A DNA stretch of 64,000 bases from the NCBI GenBank assembly GCA_029168955.1, contig JAPDOI010000009.1, positions 2,108,001 to 2,172,000 of the forward strand, given 5' to 3'. This DNA comes from Aplectana chamaeleonis. Lineage: Eukaryota; Nematoda; Chromadorea; Rhabditida; Cosmocercidae. Shown here piece after piece: positions 38,888 through 49,900 of this stretch. Below the pieces are notes generated by a model. It had not been told where the DNA came from and ran no database searches. It worked only from the letters and a program-made list of their open reading frames with translations. Numbering within the stretch: the stretch's first letter is position 1; every line of letters starts with the position of its first letter. The translations under genes were made by a program, and so were the position numbers.

Positions 38888-39045
38888 CCTCTATAAAACG
38901 TCGTAATTCACATCATTCGAGGCGCGAGCGGCGCGCGAGACGCCTCGGCCTCCGTGTGCCTTACGCTCTCTCACTGTCTTCAACCTCCGATCCACACCAG
39001 CACGCGTAGGAACCAAGTGAATTTTGCCCTTTTATAGCCTGTACA
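38888..39045. repeat. ~160-bp palindromic MITE, AGCACGCGTAG...CCA family, copy 1
   Basis: CCTCTATAAAACGTCGTAATTC at the left (quoted in part) pairs with GTGAATTTTGCCCTTTTATAG, and the body contains CACTGTCTTCAACCTCCG and CACACCAGCACGCGTAG. Other copies lie at 45372-45520 and, inverted, at 49290-49445. Confidence 0.55.
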
Positions 39046-39164
39046 CTGCAGACATCCAATTGACGCGCATCGTAAAATTTACGCCGCATTTTCTGCGCAT
39101 CATCAGCGCAGATTTTGCGCATAATTGGCATTAATTCTCTTGGTTTGGGTTGTCTGTGCAACTA

Positions 39165-39600
39165 TAGGACCTTTCAGAGTGGCGCCGCTGCGAATTTTGT
39201 GACGTCGCTCTCCAGAGCGAGAGAAAATGGGCGTGACCAGGACTGGTCGCCGAATCATATTTCTGTCTCTGCGTCTCTTACCTCTTCGCCGCCGTTTGTT
39301 CGATTGGAGAAAACAGTGAAATAGGGGGAATAATTATTTTTATAGAGAGTTTATGAACAGGAAGTAACAAAGTTACATCAACAAATAGAAAGAAACTACG
39401 GCGGGACGGCAGAGACAAAAATGGTCCAAATCATTTTCATCGCGTGACGTTGATGCCGTCGCTGCTAGCTCGCGCACTCTGAAAGCGCGGTCGCCTCCCT
39501 CGCACGGCACAGTTTGCGCTGCGTAGCACCCCTCACCCCACATCACTCACACCGTCACCGCGACAGCGAGTTTTGCTGCGACGCCACTCTGAAAGGCTCT
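39165..39600. repeat. TIR element, CCTTTCAGAGTGGCG ends
   Basis: CCTTTCAGAGTGGCGCCGCTGC (39170, quoted in part) is mirrored by CGACGCCACTCTGAAAGG near 39577. It is nested inside the 38589-40498 element. Confidence 0.65.
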
Positions 39601-39601
39601 T

Positions 39602-39900
39602 AGGGGTATGGTATACTTTGCCGCTGTCATGACCGACTAGCATGCAATCTAGCACTGCGGGACCTGCATCGTAACAACGGCATCGGTCGTCGTAGGCACG
39701 ATTATCGCGCGTCTGTTGCAGCGACGTGACGCGGAGGGCCGACATACTGCGAATGGGCTGAAGCCTGTCCCTGTCGCGGCCGAAGCTGGCAACACACTGC
39801 GATAGTGACAGGTTCAAAGGGTAGAAGCTCCGCGACCGGCGGTCGCTGTCGCTGTGCAGAGCGACGCGACAGTGTGTCGCAAAAATATACCATACCCCTT
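39602..39900. repeat. ~300-bp MITE, AGGGGTATGGTATACTTT ends, copy 1
   Basis: AGGGGTATGGTATACTTTGC is mirrored by GCAAAAATATACCATACCCC at the right end. The interior has CAGCGACGTGACGC-type text with GCGACAG palindromes. It abuts the preceding TIR element. A second copy is at 41011-41305. Confidence 0.75.
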
Positions 39901-41010
39901 ATGGCGCATTGAGGGTTCGATTGCCTACCAAAAACCATGTGTACTGATCGAACGGGCAATCCTTTTTTAAGTGGATTAGACAGTAACTCACGGGTGTTTA
40001 CGAATTCGACGTGAAGGATTGATACTCTTTTAGACTAATGCTTTAACATTACTCTCACTTTGAAGAGATTGTGAAAGGTGATCACATCTGTTTGGTTTGC
40101 AAAGATTCCGCGATAAAGATGATTATCAATGAGTTCGTTTATCATAAAAAAAGTATAAAAATCTCTTTTTTCGAGGATTTTCACCAGACTGTCAATTTTC
40201 GATAAACTTTTTGAATTATACCATCTTGTATCCGACCGGATATCCGACTCGGATACTCGGATTCCGACTCACCGAAAAAAGTCAAAATCCGACTGATCCA
40301 AAATCCGAATCACCAAAAAAAGTAATTCGGATTGATCCGAGATACGAATATCCGTTTCGCCTCCCTATCCGATTGACTCGGATTATCCGATCTTGCTATT
40401 TTGAATCTATCCGTTTGAGTCGGATGTTCGCGACCTTTGATTTTTGAGTTATCCGAAATCTGAGTATCCGAATTTTTTTGATTCGGATCCAATGTATAGT
40501 GTGCATGACGAGCGGCTGTCACAATAGCGTTTTTCGGACTTGGGAATCGATTGGCATGAATATTCGGAGAAATGGTATACTCGCAATGGCGGCCACACGC
40601 GCTCAGATAGACTTTAAACAGCACCTTAACAGCTCTACTCTGCAAAGAAAACTGACTTTTTACGCGCCTAACCACTTAAAGATTGCTGATTGGCTTGAGT
40701 AGTATGAGCACTTCTTCTTGGTCCGTTTCCGACAAAAGGAAAATGAGGAACAAATAAAGCTGTGCACACCGAAGTAAAGATGTTTTGGTCAGCAAATATG
40801 AAGTAAACTTGAGGAGTTGTAGAAACGGCAAGGTGAAACCGTTGTGGAACGACCGTGGAATAGATGTGAAACCGTTGTGGAGCACGCCTTAAGGGTAGCT
40901 GTATCAGGAGCTACACCGACAAAAAGAAGTGGATCGTTTAGTGGCTTACTGAGACACCTTTTATAGTTCTCATCGCAAGCGCGACTCTCGCGTGACGAGC
41001 GGTAGTGTAT

Positions 41011-41305
41011 GAGGGGTATGGTATACTTTTGCGACACACGGCCGCGTCGCTCTTCACAGCGACAGCGACCGCCTCCCGTCCTTCAAATCTGTCGCAGTGC
41101 ACTGCACAACGACAGCGACAGTGGTAGCGACAGGCTATGGCACATTTGCAGTATGTCAGCCCTCCGCGATACGTCGCTGCGACCCACACGCGACACCTGT
41201 TCCTATGACAACCGTTGCCGTTGCTCCGATGCGGGTCCCGCCGCGATTTGTGTTAGGTCGCATGCCTGTCGCTCATTGCAGTGACAAAGTATACCATACC
41301 CCTAA
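41011..41305. repeat. ~300-bp MITE, AGGGGTATGGTATACTTT ends, copy 2
   Basis: AGGGGTATGGTATACTTTTG and CAAAGTATACCATACCCCT bound GCGACAGCGAC-rich arms and a CAGTATGTCAGCCCTCCGCG core shared (inverted) with copy 1. Confidence 0.75.
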
Positions 41306-41713
41306 AACTTTTCACCGAGCGTCACGCGCAGAACGCGCGGAAAACGAGTATGAAATCTCTGGCGGCACCACTAGGGCGGTGCGGGATGAATTTGGGCCTC
41401 AACTTTGGCATGTACAGAAAATCCTGGCTTGCATTTGTGTATACGCTAGCGCGGCATAGTCCCACCCTTATTTGTGTCGGAGGGACTTAAATTGAGGAGC
41501 GAGTATTGAAACAAAAGGTGAAACCGCCATGGGCGATTTGGACGGTGCTGCTATGGCGGTGCGCGTCCCGCGCGGTGAGAACTTTCATAATCCAGCGGTG
41601 AGGACTATGAAAGATGCATTACGAGTGATAGGTCGTGGTGAGTAAACGACCTTACCGTACCGCAACCCAACAACATAGCCCAAAAAATGAATGAAGGGTA
41701 TCACATATGATCT

Positions 41714-41862
41714 AGTTTCGCAATCGCGTTCAGTCCGCAAAGTCTCATTATCACAATCGCAGAAGCGAAGCAGTTGTTTTGAGAAGGATTCTAGTTCAAT
41801 TCCTTAAAAACAACCGCTTCGCTTCTACGATTGTGATAATGAGGACTGAACGCGATTGCTGA
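41714..41862. repeat. Strong hairpin, ~58-bp stem
   Basis: CAATCGCGTTCAGTCC, TCATTATCACAATCG and AGAAGCGAAGC in the left arm are all mirrored in the right arm (GCTTCGCTTCT, CGATTGTGATAATGA, GGACTGAACGCGATTG). The loop is about 35 bp. It is probably a small TIR element. Confidence 0.75.
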
Positions 41863-41901
41863 ACTGAACTGTATGCGTTCAGCGCCCTAAATAGTCTTGT
41901 A

Positions 41902-42383
41902 CTCTCAGAGTTTTAGCCGCGAAATAGCCGGGAAATAGCCCACCAGGCTCCGCAGCGGCTCATTGTGGGCAATTTCCCGGCTATTTCGCGGCTATTTTCG
42001 GCTTTCACGGAACGGACAAGAAGTAGCCGAGAAATAGCCGAGATAACAGCCGAGAAATACTCAGAAGTAAACAAAATCAACCAAGGCTCAACCGTCGCCG
42101 GCTCGCCGAGCCACCATCTGGGGCCGCCAGCGCTTGGGCGGGGCCTCCAGAGGCTGAACGAGGTCCAAGTACCTCAAACTTGGGTAATTGAACCGACGGA
42201 GGTGCTGACATTTGAATCATGCCTCTGGATTGCTTCGTATAACCACCTGGAGAGCATTATTTCTCGGCTATTTCGAGGCTATTTCGCGGCGAGCATTGTT
42301 TGGCGGCTATTTAGCGGCTATTACGCGGCAAGCAGGCATTTCGCGGCTGTTTCGCGGCTATTTCTCGGCCGAAACTCTTAGAG
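41902..42383. mobile_element. TIR element carrying an SL1-like sequence, copy 1
   Basis: The ends CTCTCAGAGTTTTAGCCG and CGGCCGAAACTCTTAGAG are inverted repeats flanked by TA on both sides (41900-41901 and 42384-42385). The arms are built from GCGGCTATTTCGCGGC-type words. The middle, on the minus strand, carries the SL1-like segment at 42173-42194, flanked by GTCAGCACCTCCGTC upstream and GC-rich hairpins downstream. A related copy, inverted, lies at 44494-44977. Confidence 0.7.
42173..42194 (-). other. SL1 spliced-leader-like 22-mer (21 of 22 matches) followed by GT
   Basis: Read on the minus strand, the segment matches the nematode SL1 leader at 21 of 22 positions, with C for T at position 4. 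It is followed by GTACTTGG, so the GAG|GT boundary equals the SL RNA splice-donor boundary. A GATTTTG word with some likeness to an Sm site follows about 110 bases later (near 42077). True SL RNAs have different downstream sequence, so this is at most a derivative. Confidence 0.5.
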
Positions 42384-42627
42384 TAAGCAGTGTTTCAGTG
42401 GGAACTTTCTTCGGCCTCCGGAGTCCCATAGATCCCAGAGGTTGAAATGTCCATAACCCCATGCAGATTTCTGAGGAGCCGGAAATCATTTTTTTTGTCC
42501 GAAAGCTGTAAAGCGATGAGTTATTTGGGGCGCTCCATACAGTTATGAGGTACATTTTACCAGTTTTAAGAAAGATTGAGGCAGGATTCAATAGGATTAT
42601 TCACAATAAATCTCTGTCCGCATGAAA

Positions 42628-42820
42628 CTGTCCGCCCCCGCAGCCCGCGAGCGTGTTGATCGGGCGTCCATTTTTTGGACCTGTGAATCGATTAGCAGGT
42701 TTTATCAGAAAAATAGTGACCAAGATCCTAGTCAGGTGTATCCAAATCGTGGAATAGCTCATCCCAAAAATGCCATCGTGATGGCCGCTCGACACGTACG
42801 CCGACTGCGTGGGCGGACAG
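42628..42820. repeat. ~195-bp MITE, CTGTCCGCCC ends, copy
   Basis: CTGTCCGCCCCCGCAG and CTGCGTGGGCGGACAG bound a body with TGTGAATCGATTAGC. The same family is whole at 55209-55404 and interrupted at 38565-40690. Confidence 0.7.
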
Positions 42821-43149
42821 TCTCTTTCGGGCAGACTGTAACTATAGAAAAGTCATCCATAAATGCCTATAACGAAGCTTGAAGAAATGGAGCGCAGCTA
42901 ATGAGGTTAAATTCGAATTTCGCAACAAAATTTAGCTTCAAAAAAGATGCATTTTGCAGATTGACTTTGCTCCTTCGCGCGCGCCTGTGCGGAGCGAGGG
43001 GAGAGACGGAGAAAAAGTATGGGGAAGAGGAAGACACAGCATTCGAGCCCAGACGCATGCGATTAACGGAACGAAATTTAACTGCAAAACAGAGGGCATT
43101 TTAAGTTTTCTCAGAAGACCAGTCAATGGATGAACGAATAAGCTGAGAA

Positions 43150-43388
43150 CTCAGGCGATTATCGGTCCCGAGCCGCCTGACAGTTCGGCTCGTTCTTTCA
43201 ATCTGCGGGTCGGCTTTTGTTGCTGTCCGGGCCACTGCTGGTGCATTAAGGGCCACCTCTGTTGCTGTCCGGGCTGCTCCAGTTCGCCCGAATAGCAACA
43301 GCAGTGGCCCGGAGATTGGGAAAACGAGCCCAACTGTCAGGCGGCTCCGATTGCTGTTCTGTGCGGCTCAGGGCTGAGAATCGCCTGA
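43150..43388. repeat. CAGCAACAGCAGTGG-family MITE, copy 2
   Basis: CTCAGGCGATTATCGGTCCC and GAGAATCGCCTGAG bound GCCGCCTGACAGTTCGG and its complement, with GTTGCTGTCCGGGC words inside. Confidence 0.8.
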
Positions 43389-43483
43389 GAACAAATAGAT
43401 TTATTCGACATTTCCTCTTCGAGTAGTCCCCACGACCGCATTTGAGGGCTCTTCAAAGCAAAAATCGCTCCTTAGTACTATCG

Positions 43484-43575
43484 TTCTCAGAACCAAATTC
43501 CGGCCCGCAATTGCGGACTACGGCTGTCGCATGATGAAACAGCCGTTGCCCGCAAATGCGGACCGGAATTCGGCC
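43484..43575. repeat. Short hairpin, CCAAATTCCGGCCCGCAA ends
   Basis: AATTCCGGCCCGCAATTGCGG is mirrored by CCGCAAATGCGGACCGGAATT (shared word CCGGAATT). Similar AATTCCGGTCCGCA words occur in the 15.9-16.2 kb palindrome. Confidence 0.6.
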
Positions 43576-43847
43576 TCGAAAACGACAGTATATCTGGCGA
43601 ACTACAGATTTGCCAAGACGAATTTCGTTGTAAGTCTGCCGACCTTACATAATATGACGATGGCACTCTCCGAACAGCAGAAGGGCCAGAATAGAAAACG
43701 CGAAAGAGAAGTTCACACAACTAATCACATCCTTCGTAGAAACGCTAGGCAAAACTCTAGCCAGTCCAAACCACCTTCATCTCACAGATTAGAGAACACC
43801 GTTGTAAAATGCACGTTCCTACCATTGCGGACACAAATCACAACGCA

Positions 43848-43999
43848 CTTGTTATCTTTTTGCGACCGCGACGACGATAATATCGGTCGGTGTTGTCCCA
43901 CGCATGGTTCACTGGTCACAGTCTAGTCGGTCTAGCACAAGTACTTAAATAAGCGGCGACCACCCAGCGTCATCCTCATTCATCACTTCAGCATCAACT
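43848..43999 (+). promoter_or_regulatory. Upstream region of CYP B: GATA site and TACTTAAAT box
   Basis: CTTGTTATCTTTTTGCGACC (TTATCT at 43852-43857) lies 148 bases before the ATG. CACTGGTCACAGTCTAGTCGG follows, then TACTTAAAT at 43942-43950, 58 bases before the ATG. Order and spacing equal those of CYP A. Homology with the CYP C upstream region extends back to a CATCTCACAGATT word at about 43782. Confidence 0.55.
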
Positions 44000-46900
44000 A
44001 TGATATTCCTCCTTACAATTGCAGTATCGGCCATTGTGGCTGTTATAAGGTAAACTTGATTCGATTTTTTTCCTCCCGTGAAATATATGGCCTCTTTGTA
44101 GATTCATTGGATTAGGCTGAAACTTTCATGTAATACCGATTTTCTGTTTTTTTATTTTTTTTTAGTTTTCGAATCCTGTTCTTCGAGGTTCGGTTCCAAG
44201 CATTCTCAAAATAATTCACCCTATCCCTGTATATAACTGTTCTGCAAATGAGTACTGAACTTATACTAATACTTTCAATATTATAGTATACACTGGATTC
44301 GAGGCGAAAATTTTCGAATAATCGGAATCGGGCTGACCCGAAAATAGCGTTCTTAGATGAATCGGTTCAATTTGGCTTTGGCGCTTCTTCGGTGAATCGG
44401 ATTCCGGGTTGACTCGGATTCGGTGTTTTTCAGTTAATCGAGTTTCGGTTCGATTTGTATTTCATACCTTATTTCTGTGATTCGGATTACCTTCAAGAGT
44501 TTTTGCCGACAAGTAGCCGCGAAATAGCCGCGGAATGCCTGCTTGCTGCATAACAGCCGCGAAACAGCCGCCAAATAAAGCTCACCGCGAAAAAGCCGCA
44601 AAATAGCCGTTAAATAATGTTCGACGCCAAATAGCCGCAAATTAGCCGAGAAATAATGCTCTCCAGGCAAATTCGACGCATTCCAGAAGCATGATTCGGA
44701 TCTCAGCACCTCAGTCGGCTCAATTACCGAAGTTTGAGGTACTTGTACCACGCTCAGCGTCTGAACGCTCCGCCCAACCGCCGGCGGCCCCACCATGGCG
44801 GCTCAGCGAGCCGGCGACGGCTGCGTCTTAGTTACTTTTGGCTACTCCTTGTTTTTTTCTCGAATCCTTCTCGGCCATTTCTCGTCCATTTCGTGGAAAG
44901 CCGAAAAATAGCCAGACAGGAGCCGCTGAGGAGCCTGGTGGGCTATTTTGCGGCCATTTCTCGGCCAAAACTATCAGGTTCGATTTGAACTTAGCCTTTT
45001 TAAGTGAATTGATTCGGTTCAACTCTAGTTTACGTTTTTTTTTGTGATTCGAATTTAAAATCGTCAAAATCTCAAACCGTTACGACGGACGGATATCCCA
45101 AAATATCCGGATCGGATCCAATGTATATTACCTAGGTTAACAACGCGTACACAGTAGCGTTCTGTAAAGCACCTACATGGGCAACTGACACCATTTTTCT
45201 GAAGAATAAATGAGTAAACTGAATATCGTGTTTTCGAAACAACTCGAGTAAATGAATATTCCTTGAAATTTTTATAAGGGATTCACTACTGAATAAAAAT
45301 TTTCAAAATTCTTCTAAACATTTTTTCTTGGAAATACGGCCTTCCCCACATTTTGCATATATCCTCTGTAAAAAACCGTGATTCTCACGATCCGTGGCAC
45401 GAGTGGCGCGCGCGATGCTGCCCCTCCATCTGTCACGCGTTCTCTTGCTGTCTCTAACCTCCGCTTCGCACCAGCACGCGTAGAAACCATGAGAATTTCG
45501 CGGTTTTGAAGCTTGTAAACGAGTTTTCCGAATATGACCGATTTGAACCGTGCAAATAATAATATTTTCTCAAATAAAACCTTTTAATCAGATTTTTTTC
45601 AAAGTAGACGATTTAGCGAACAAGAGATTATAAACGATGATTTTTTCAAAACTCACCCTAAATTTAAATGTTATTACCGCCAAAATCTCTTCCAACTTTA
45701 TCAATTATATACTTCATGTTACTCAACTACAAATAAGTCAAATATTTTTTCAGCTATTACTACTGGCAGCTTGACTATTGGAAGCGACGTGGATTCACAG
45801 GCCCTTCGGGTTTGATTTTCCTGGGAAATATGTGGGACCTCACGGATAAAAATAGGCCTGTGGGAATCGTATTACGGGAATGGACCAAGGTAAAGCTTGC
45901 AAAGCAAATTTTCCTGAATTTTTCAAGATTAAATTGATAAAAAATGGATCAAACACGTATAAAGACATATGAATCTAGATTTACGGCAAAATCTACGGCA
46001 TCCAAGAAGGCCTACGCAGAACTTTGGTAATCAGCGATGTCGAAATGGTTCGCGAAATGTTCACGAAGAAATTCGACTATTTCTACGCACGTAAGGTGAG
46101 CCTTTTAGAGCGAAATTTTAAAAAAATAGAGAGCATAAATTAAGCATAATTCAATAGTGTAATAATTTTTAGCATAATTTAATAATGTAATAATTTATAG
46201 CATAATTTAGCATAATTTAATAAGGTAATTTAGCATAATGTAATGATGTAATAATTTTTAGGGTAATTTAGCATAATTCAATAATGTAATAATTTTTAGC
46301 ATAATTTAATAATGTAATAATTTATAGCATAATTCAGCATAATTTAATAAGGTAATTTAGCATAATCTAATAATGTAATAATTTTTAGGTAATTTCTGCA
46401 TAATTCAATAATGTAATAATTTTTAGCATAATTTAATAATGTAATAAATTATAGCATATAATTAAATGAGGTAATTTAGCATAATCTAATAATGTAATAA
46501 TTTTTAGGGTAATTTAGAATAATTCAATAATGTAATAATTTTGAGCATAATTCGATAATGTAATAATTTATAGCATGATTTAGCATAATTTAATAAGGTA
46601 ATAATTTTTTTGCATAATTTAGCATAATTTGATATTGTAATAATTTATAACATAATTTAACAATGTAATATTTTTGAGCAGAATTTAGCATAATTCAATT
46701 ATGTAATAATTTATGGCGTAATTTAGCCTAATTTAATAAGGTAATAATTTTTAGCATAATTTAGCATAATTTAATAATGCAATAATTTTCGCCAGAATTT
46801 AGAATAATCTAATAATTTAATAATTTTTAGGGTGATTTAGCATAATTCAATAATGTAATAATTTTTAGCATAATTCAATATTGTAATAATTTAGAGAGTA

Positions 46901-49900
46901 ATTTAGCATAATTTAATAAAGTAATAATTTTTAGCGTAATTTAAAATAATTTAATAATATAATTTAGTTTTTAGCATGAATTAGCATAATTTATTATTGT
47001 AATAATTTATAGCGTAATTTAGCATACTTTAATAATGTAAAAATTTATAGCGTAATCTAGCATAATTTAATAAGGTATTAATTTTTGCATAATTTAGCAT
47101 AATTTAATATTGTAATAATTTATAGCGTATTTTAGCACAATTTGATATTGTAATAATTTGTAGCGTAATTTAGAGAACTTTAATAGAGTAATAATTTTTA
47201 GTATAATTTAGCATAATTTAATATTGTAATAATTTATAGCGTATTTTAGCATAATTTAATAATGTAATGATTTTTAGCATTAATCAGCATATTTTAATAC
47301 GTTTCCAGCCTAATATAATCGCTGGTGATGTCGAGAACGACGCCAGGGTTCACGTATTCGAAGCACATGGAGTACGATGGAAGCGTCTGAGAACCATCGC
47401 CAGTCCCGCATTCTCTGCAGGTTCCTTGAAAAAGGTGTGCAAAACTTACTTTGAGAAAAAATTATGTCCGAATGTATGAATCAACTGCCTCTCGCAAGAC
47501 CAGAATATACCCAGAAATTGAATTTCAAATTTGTTTTTCTAGAGCTATGAAAACGTAATATGGACACCAGACCAATGGGGGGCGGGTTCTGAGACAGACA
47601 CGCCCCCTTTGTCCTGGAAGCCGCTTGCAATCCACCATAGCCTGGAGTGACACGTTTTCTCATAGATGGGAAATCCCTTTAAAATGTCTTAAAGAGGTGA
47701 AGAATCTATTTTAAATAGCGAAACCAACACGAAATTTCAATTTAAAATTTGGTCTAAAATTTATTCCTAACAAGAAAAGACGGCTACACTCCCCGATTCC
47801 AAAATATTCTCAAAATTCTGCACAAGTAATGCGCTCCATTTTGAAGTTATGGCCACTTGAGTGAGCGTTGCAGACCACCTGGGGCGTGACTCGGAAAAGC
47901 CACGCCCACACAGTCCCCGTGGCCGAGTTTGTGCCAAAAGTGTATGCAGTAACACATTTTTATTTTCTAAAACTAACTAGGAAAATATTTCCTATCAATT
48001 TCCGAATAATACATTTACAAATTATTAAAAAAAACTTTATATAAGAAATCTACCGATAAGCGTTGAAATTTCTGACCACTCTAAAAAGTCGATCAATGAA
48101 AATATAGTCAGGTCCGTGGCTTGTTTACTCAAGAAACAACATTTAAATCCCACCTGCGACTGGCGCAGGCAGTTTAAATCTCACCGGCGGCTGGCGGTAT
48201 GGTGAGCTGATCAGCCGCGCTCTACTCCCGGCCTCAATCGATTAGCCTACCGGCGCACGCCACCGCTGCACCAGCCGCGAGTGAGATTTAAATGTTTTTT
48301 TTTTCTTGAAGGAATAAGCCACGGACCTATCTATATGTTTTTCAAAAGCTGAGATCCCAAAAAAGGGTTCTAGTCCAAATGGGGCGGGGCTCGAAGAATA
48401 AATCAATACGCCACGCCCCGACTGTCCAGTATGCCTTTTGTAACGCCATCATCTTGACCGCTTACTTTTCATAGAGAAAAGTATTCCATTCAATTCAAAA
48501 GCATGAGGAAAACAGAATTCTAAATTATTTTTTTAAATAAAAAATTTAAAATTTGCATGCCATGAAGATCTAAACTCGAACCCGATGGTCCTTACGCGAA
48601 CTCATAACATGATCTAAATTTCGATCCCGAAAAAAATTCCTATGTGAAAAAATATGAGCCTGGCAAAGGGTTCCAGATCAGCAGGGGCAGAGCAGCCGCG
48701 CCCTAAAGGTGATAGGAGAATATAGAAGCCTTTACCTTATAACCATTTTTTGTTAGAATTTTTAATTTTTACGGAATTTTTAAATGTATATGATTGGTCA
48801 AAAAAAAGAGAAAAAGCAGAAGTGGAAATATTTTTGTATTTCATATTGATTTTTGACTAATATGAGTTTTAATTCAGCTCCGCCCCACAGTGGAGAGCTC
48901 TGTTCTGGCTCTGATGGATCTGTATGATAGAGAGGCGGACAAAAAGGCCTTCGATATAGCTCCGTGGGTGATTTTGAAATATTCACAATTGAATAGAAAA
49001 TTCGCGAAAAAATCAATATTTTCTAAATTTCAGTTTCTACAAAGAGTTCACAATGGACGTGATCTATCGCATCGCTATGGGTCAACGCGGCTCTCAAATG
49101 TTCCAAGACAGTGAAACCCTCCTCGCCGTTGATTCGGTAAGGGAATTCAAATATGGTTCTTCAGTAGAAAATTTTGAAAATGAGGTAATTTTTTTCAGTT
49201 TTTCCGACGTGATTTCCGGAGACCAATCTTCTTCCTTGCCGGCATTGTACCCAGCATTCGAGTGCCATTAAGGTGAGGTAAAGGCTATTAGACCGCGAAA
49301 TTCTCATGGTTTCTAAGCGTGCTGGTGCGGAGCGGCGGTTAGAGACAGTGAGAGAGCGCATGGCAGACGGAGAGAGCAGAATCGCCCGCGCAGCTCGCGT
49401 TTTAGGTCGTGAGAACTACGTCGTTTTACAGAGGATAAAATAATTTCATAAAAGATGAGCGGATTTTTTTTTCAAATTTCGGATATCGGAAAACGAACGT
49501 TTTTTTTATTTGAAAAACGGAAGTCGGAAAGCAAAAAAAAAGAACTCTGTGAATCGGAAAATAGAAAAAAAATATTTTCGAATCTTATTCTTCCTAGGCA
49601 TTTCAGGTACTTTCTCGATAATTTTAGGGTCAAAACAATTGGAAATGTCCGGAAGCCGGAAACATCGGAAATCGTAAAACCAAAAACCTGGTAATCTCAT
49701 TTTCGACATTTCCCTGTAGATTGGAAAGCCAGAACAAGCGGAAATCAGAGAACGTCCCGGTCATTCAGATTTCGGAAATCGGAAGTTGATAGCTGAAAAC
49801 CATAGGGTATAGGAAAACCGGAAATTTTGTCAATCTTAAAAGCATTTCCAGTTTTTCTTTCGGCATTTGGAGGTATTCGTCGCGTCATGGAAGGTCAAAT

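Larger units (their letters stand above)
38589..40498. mobile_element. DNA element with TATACATTGG ends and 8-bp target duplication
   Basis: GTGTGCAT occurs on both sides (38581-38588 and 40499-40506). The ends TATACATTGAAT and ATCCAATGTATA are inverted repeats. Both subterminal zones (38610-38800 and 40225-40490) consist of degenerate, self-complementary words of the ATCCGAAT/ATTCGGAT type. The centre contains further nested palindromes. No transposase was seen. Confidence 0.75.
38565..40690. repeat. CTGTCCGCCC-family MITE copy, split by a later insertion
   Basis: GCTGTCCGCCCACGCGG at 38567 begins a family copy seen whole at 42628-42820 and 55209-55404. It breaks at 38588 and resumes at 40499 (GAGCGGCTGTCAC, GGGAATCGATTGG, CGGCCACACGCGC). 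The break is an insertion with an 8-bp duplication. Confidence 0.6.
44287..45127. mobile_element. TATACACTGG-ended element in CYP B intron 1
   Basis: TATACACTGGATTCGAGG at the left and GATCGGATCCAATGTATA at the right are inverted repeats related to the 38589-40498 element. Subterminal zones are ATTCGGATT-type words. A second TIR element (44494-44977) is nested inside. The flanking octamers (TATTATAG and TTACCTAG) do not convincingly match. Confidence 0.6.

Noticed and set aside
41965..42381. 138-codon frame as a host gene
   Set aside because: It lies wholly inside a TIR element and is half composed of GCGGCTATTT-type words; treated as element sequence, with the shared segment noted separately.
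44279..45135. 8-bp target duplication for the 44287-45127 element
   Set aside because: The flanking octamers TATTATAG and TTACCTAG agree at only about half their positions, so a duplication cannot be claimed.
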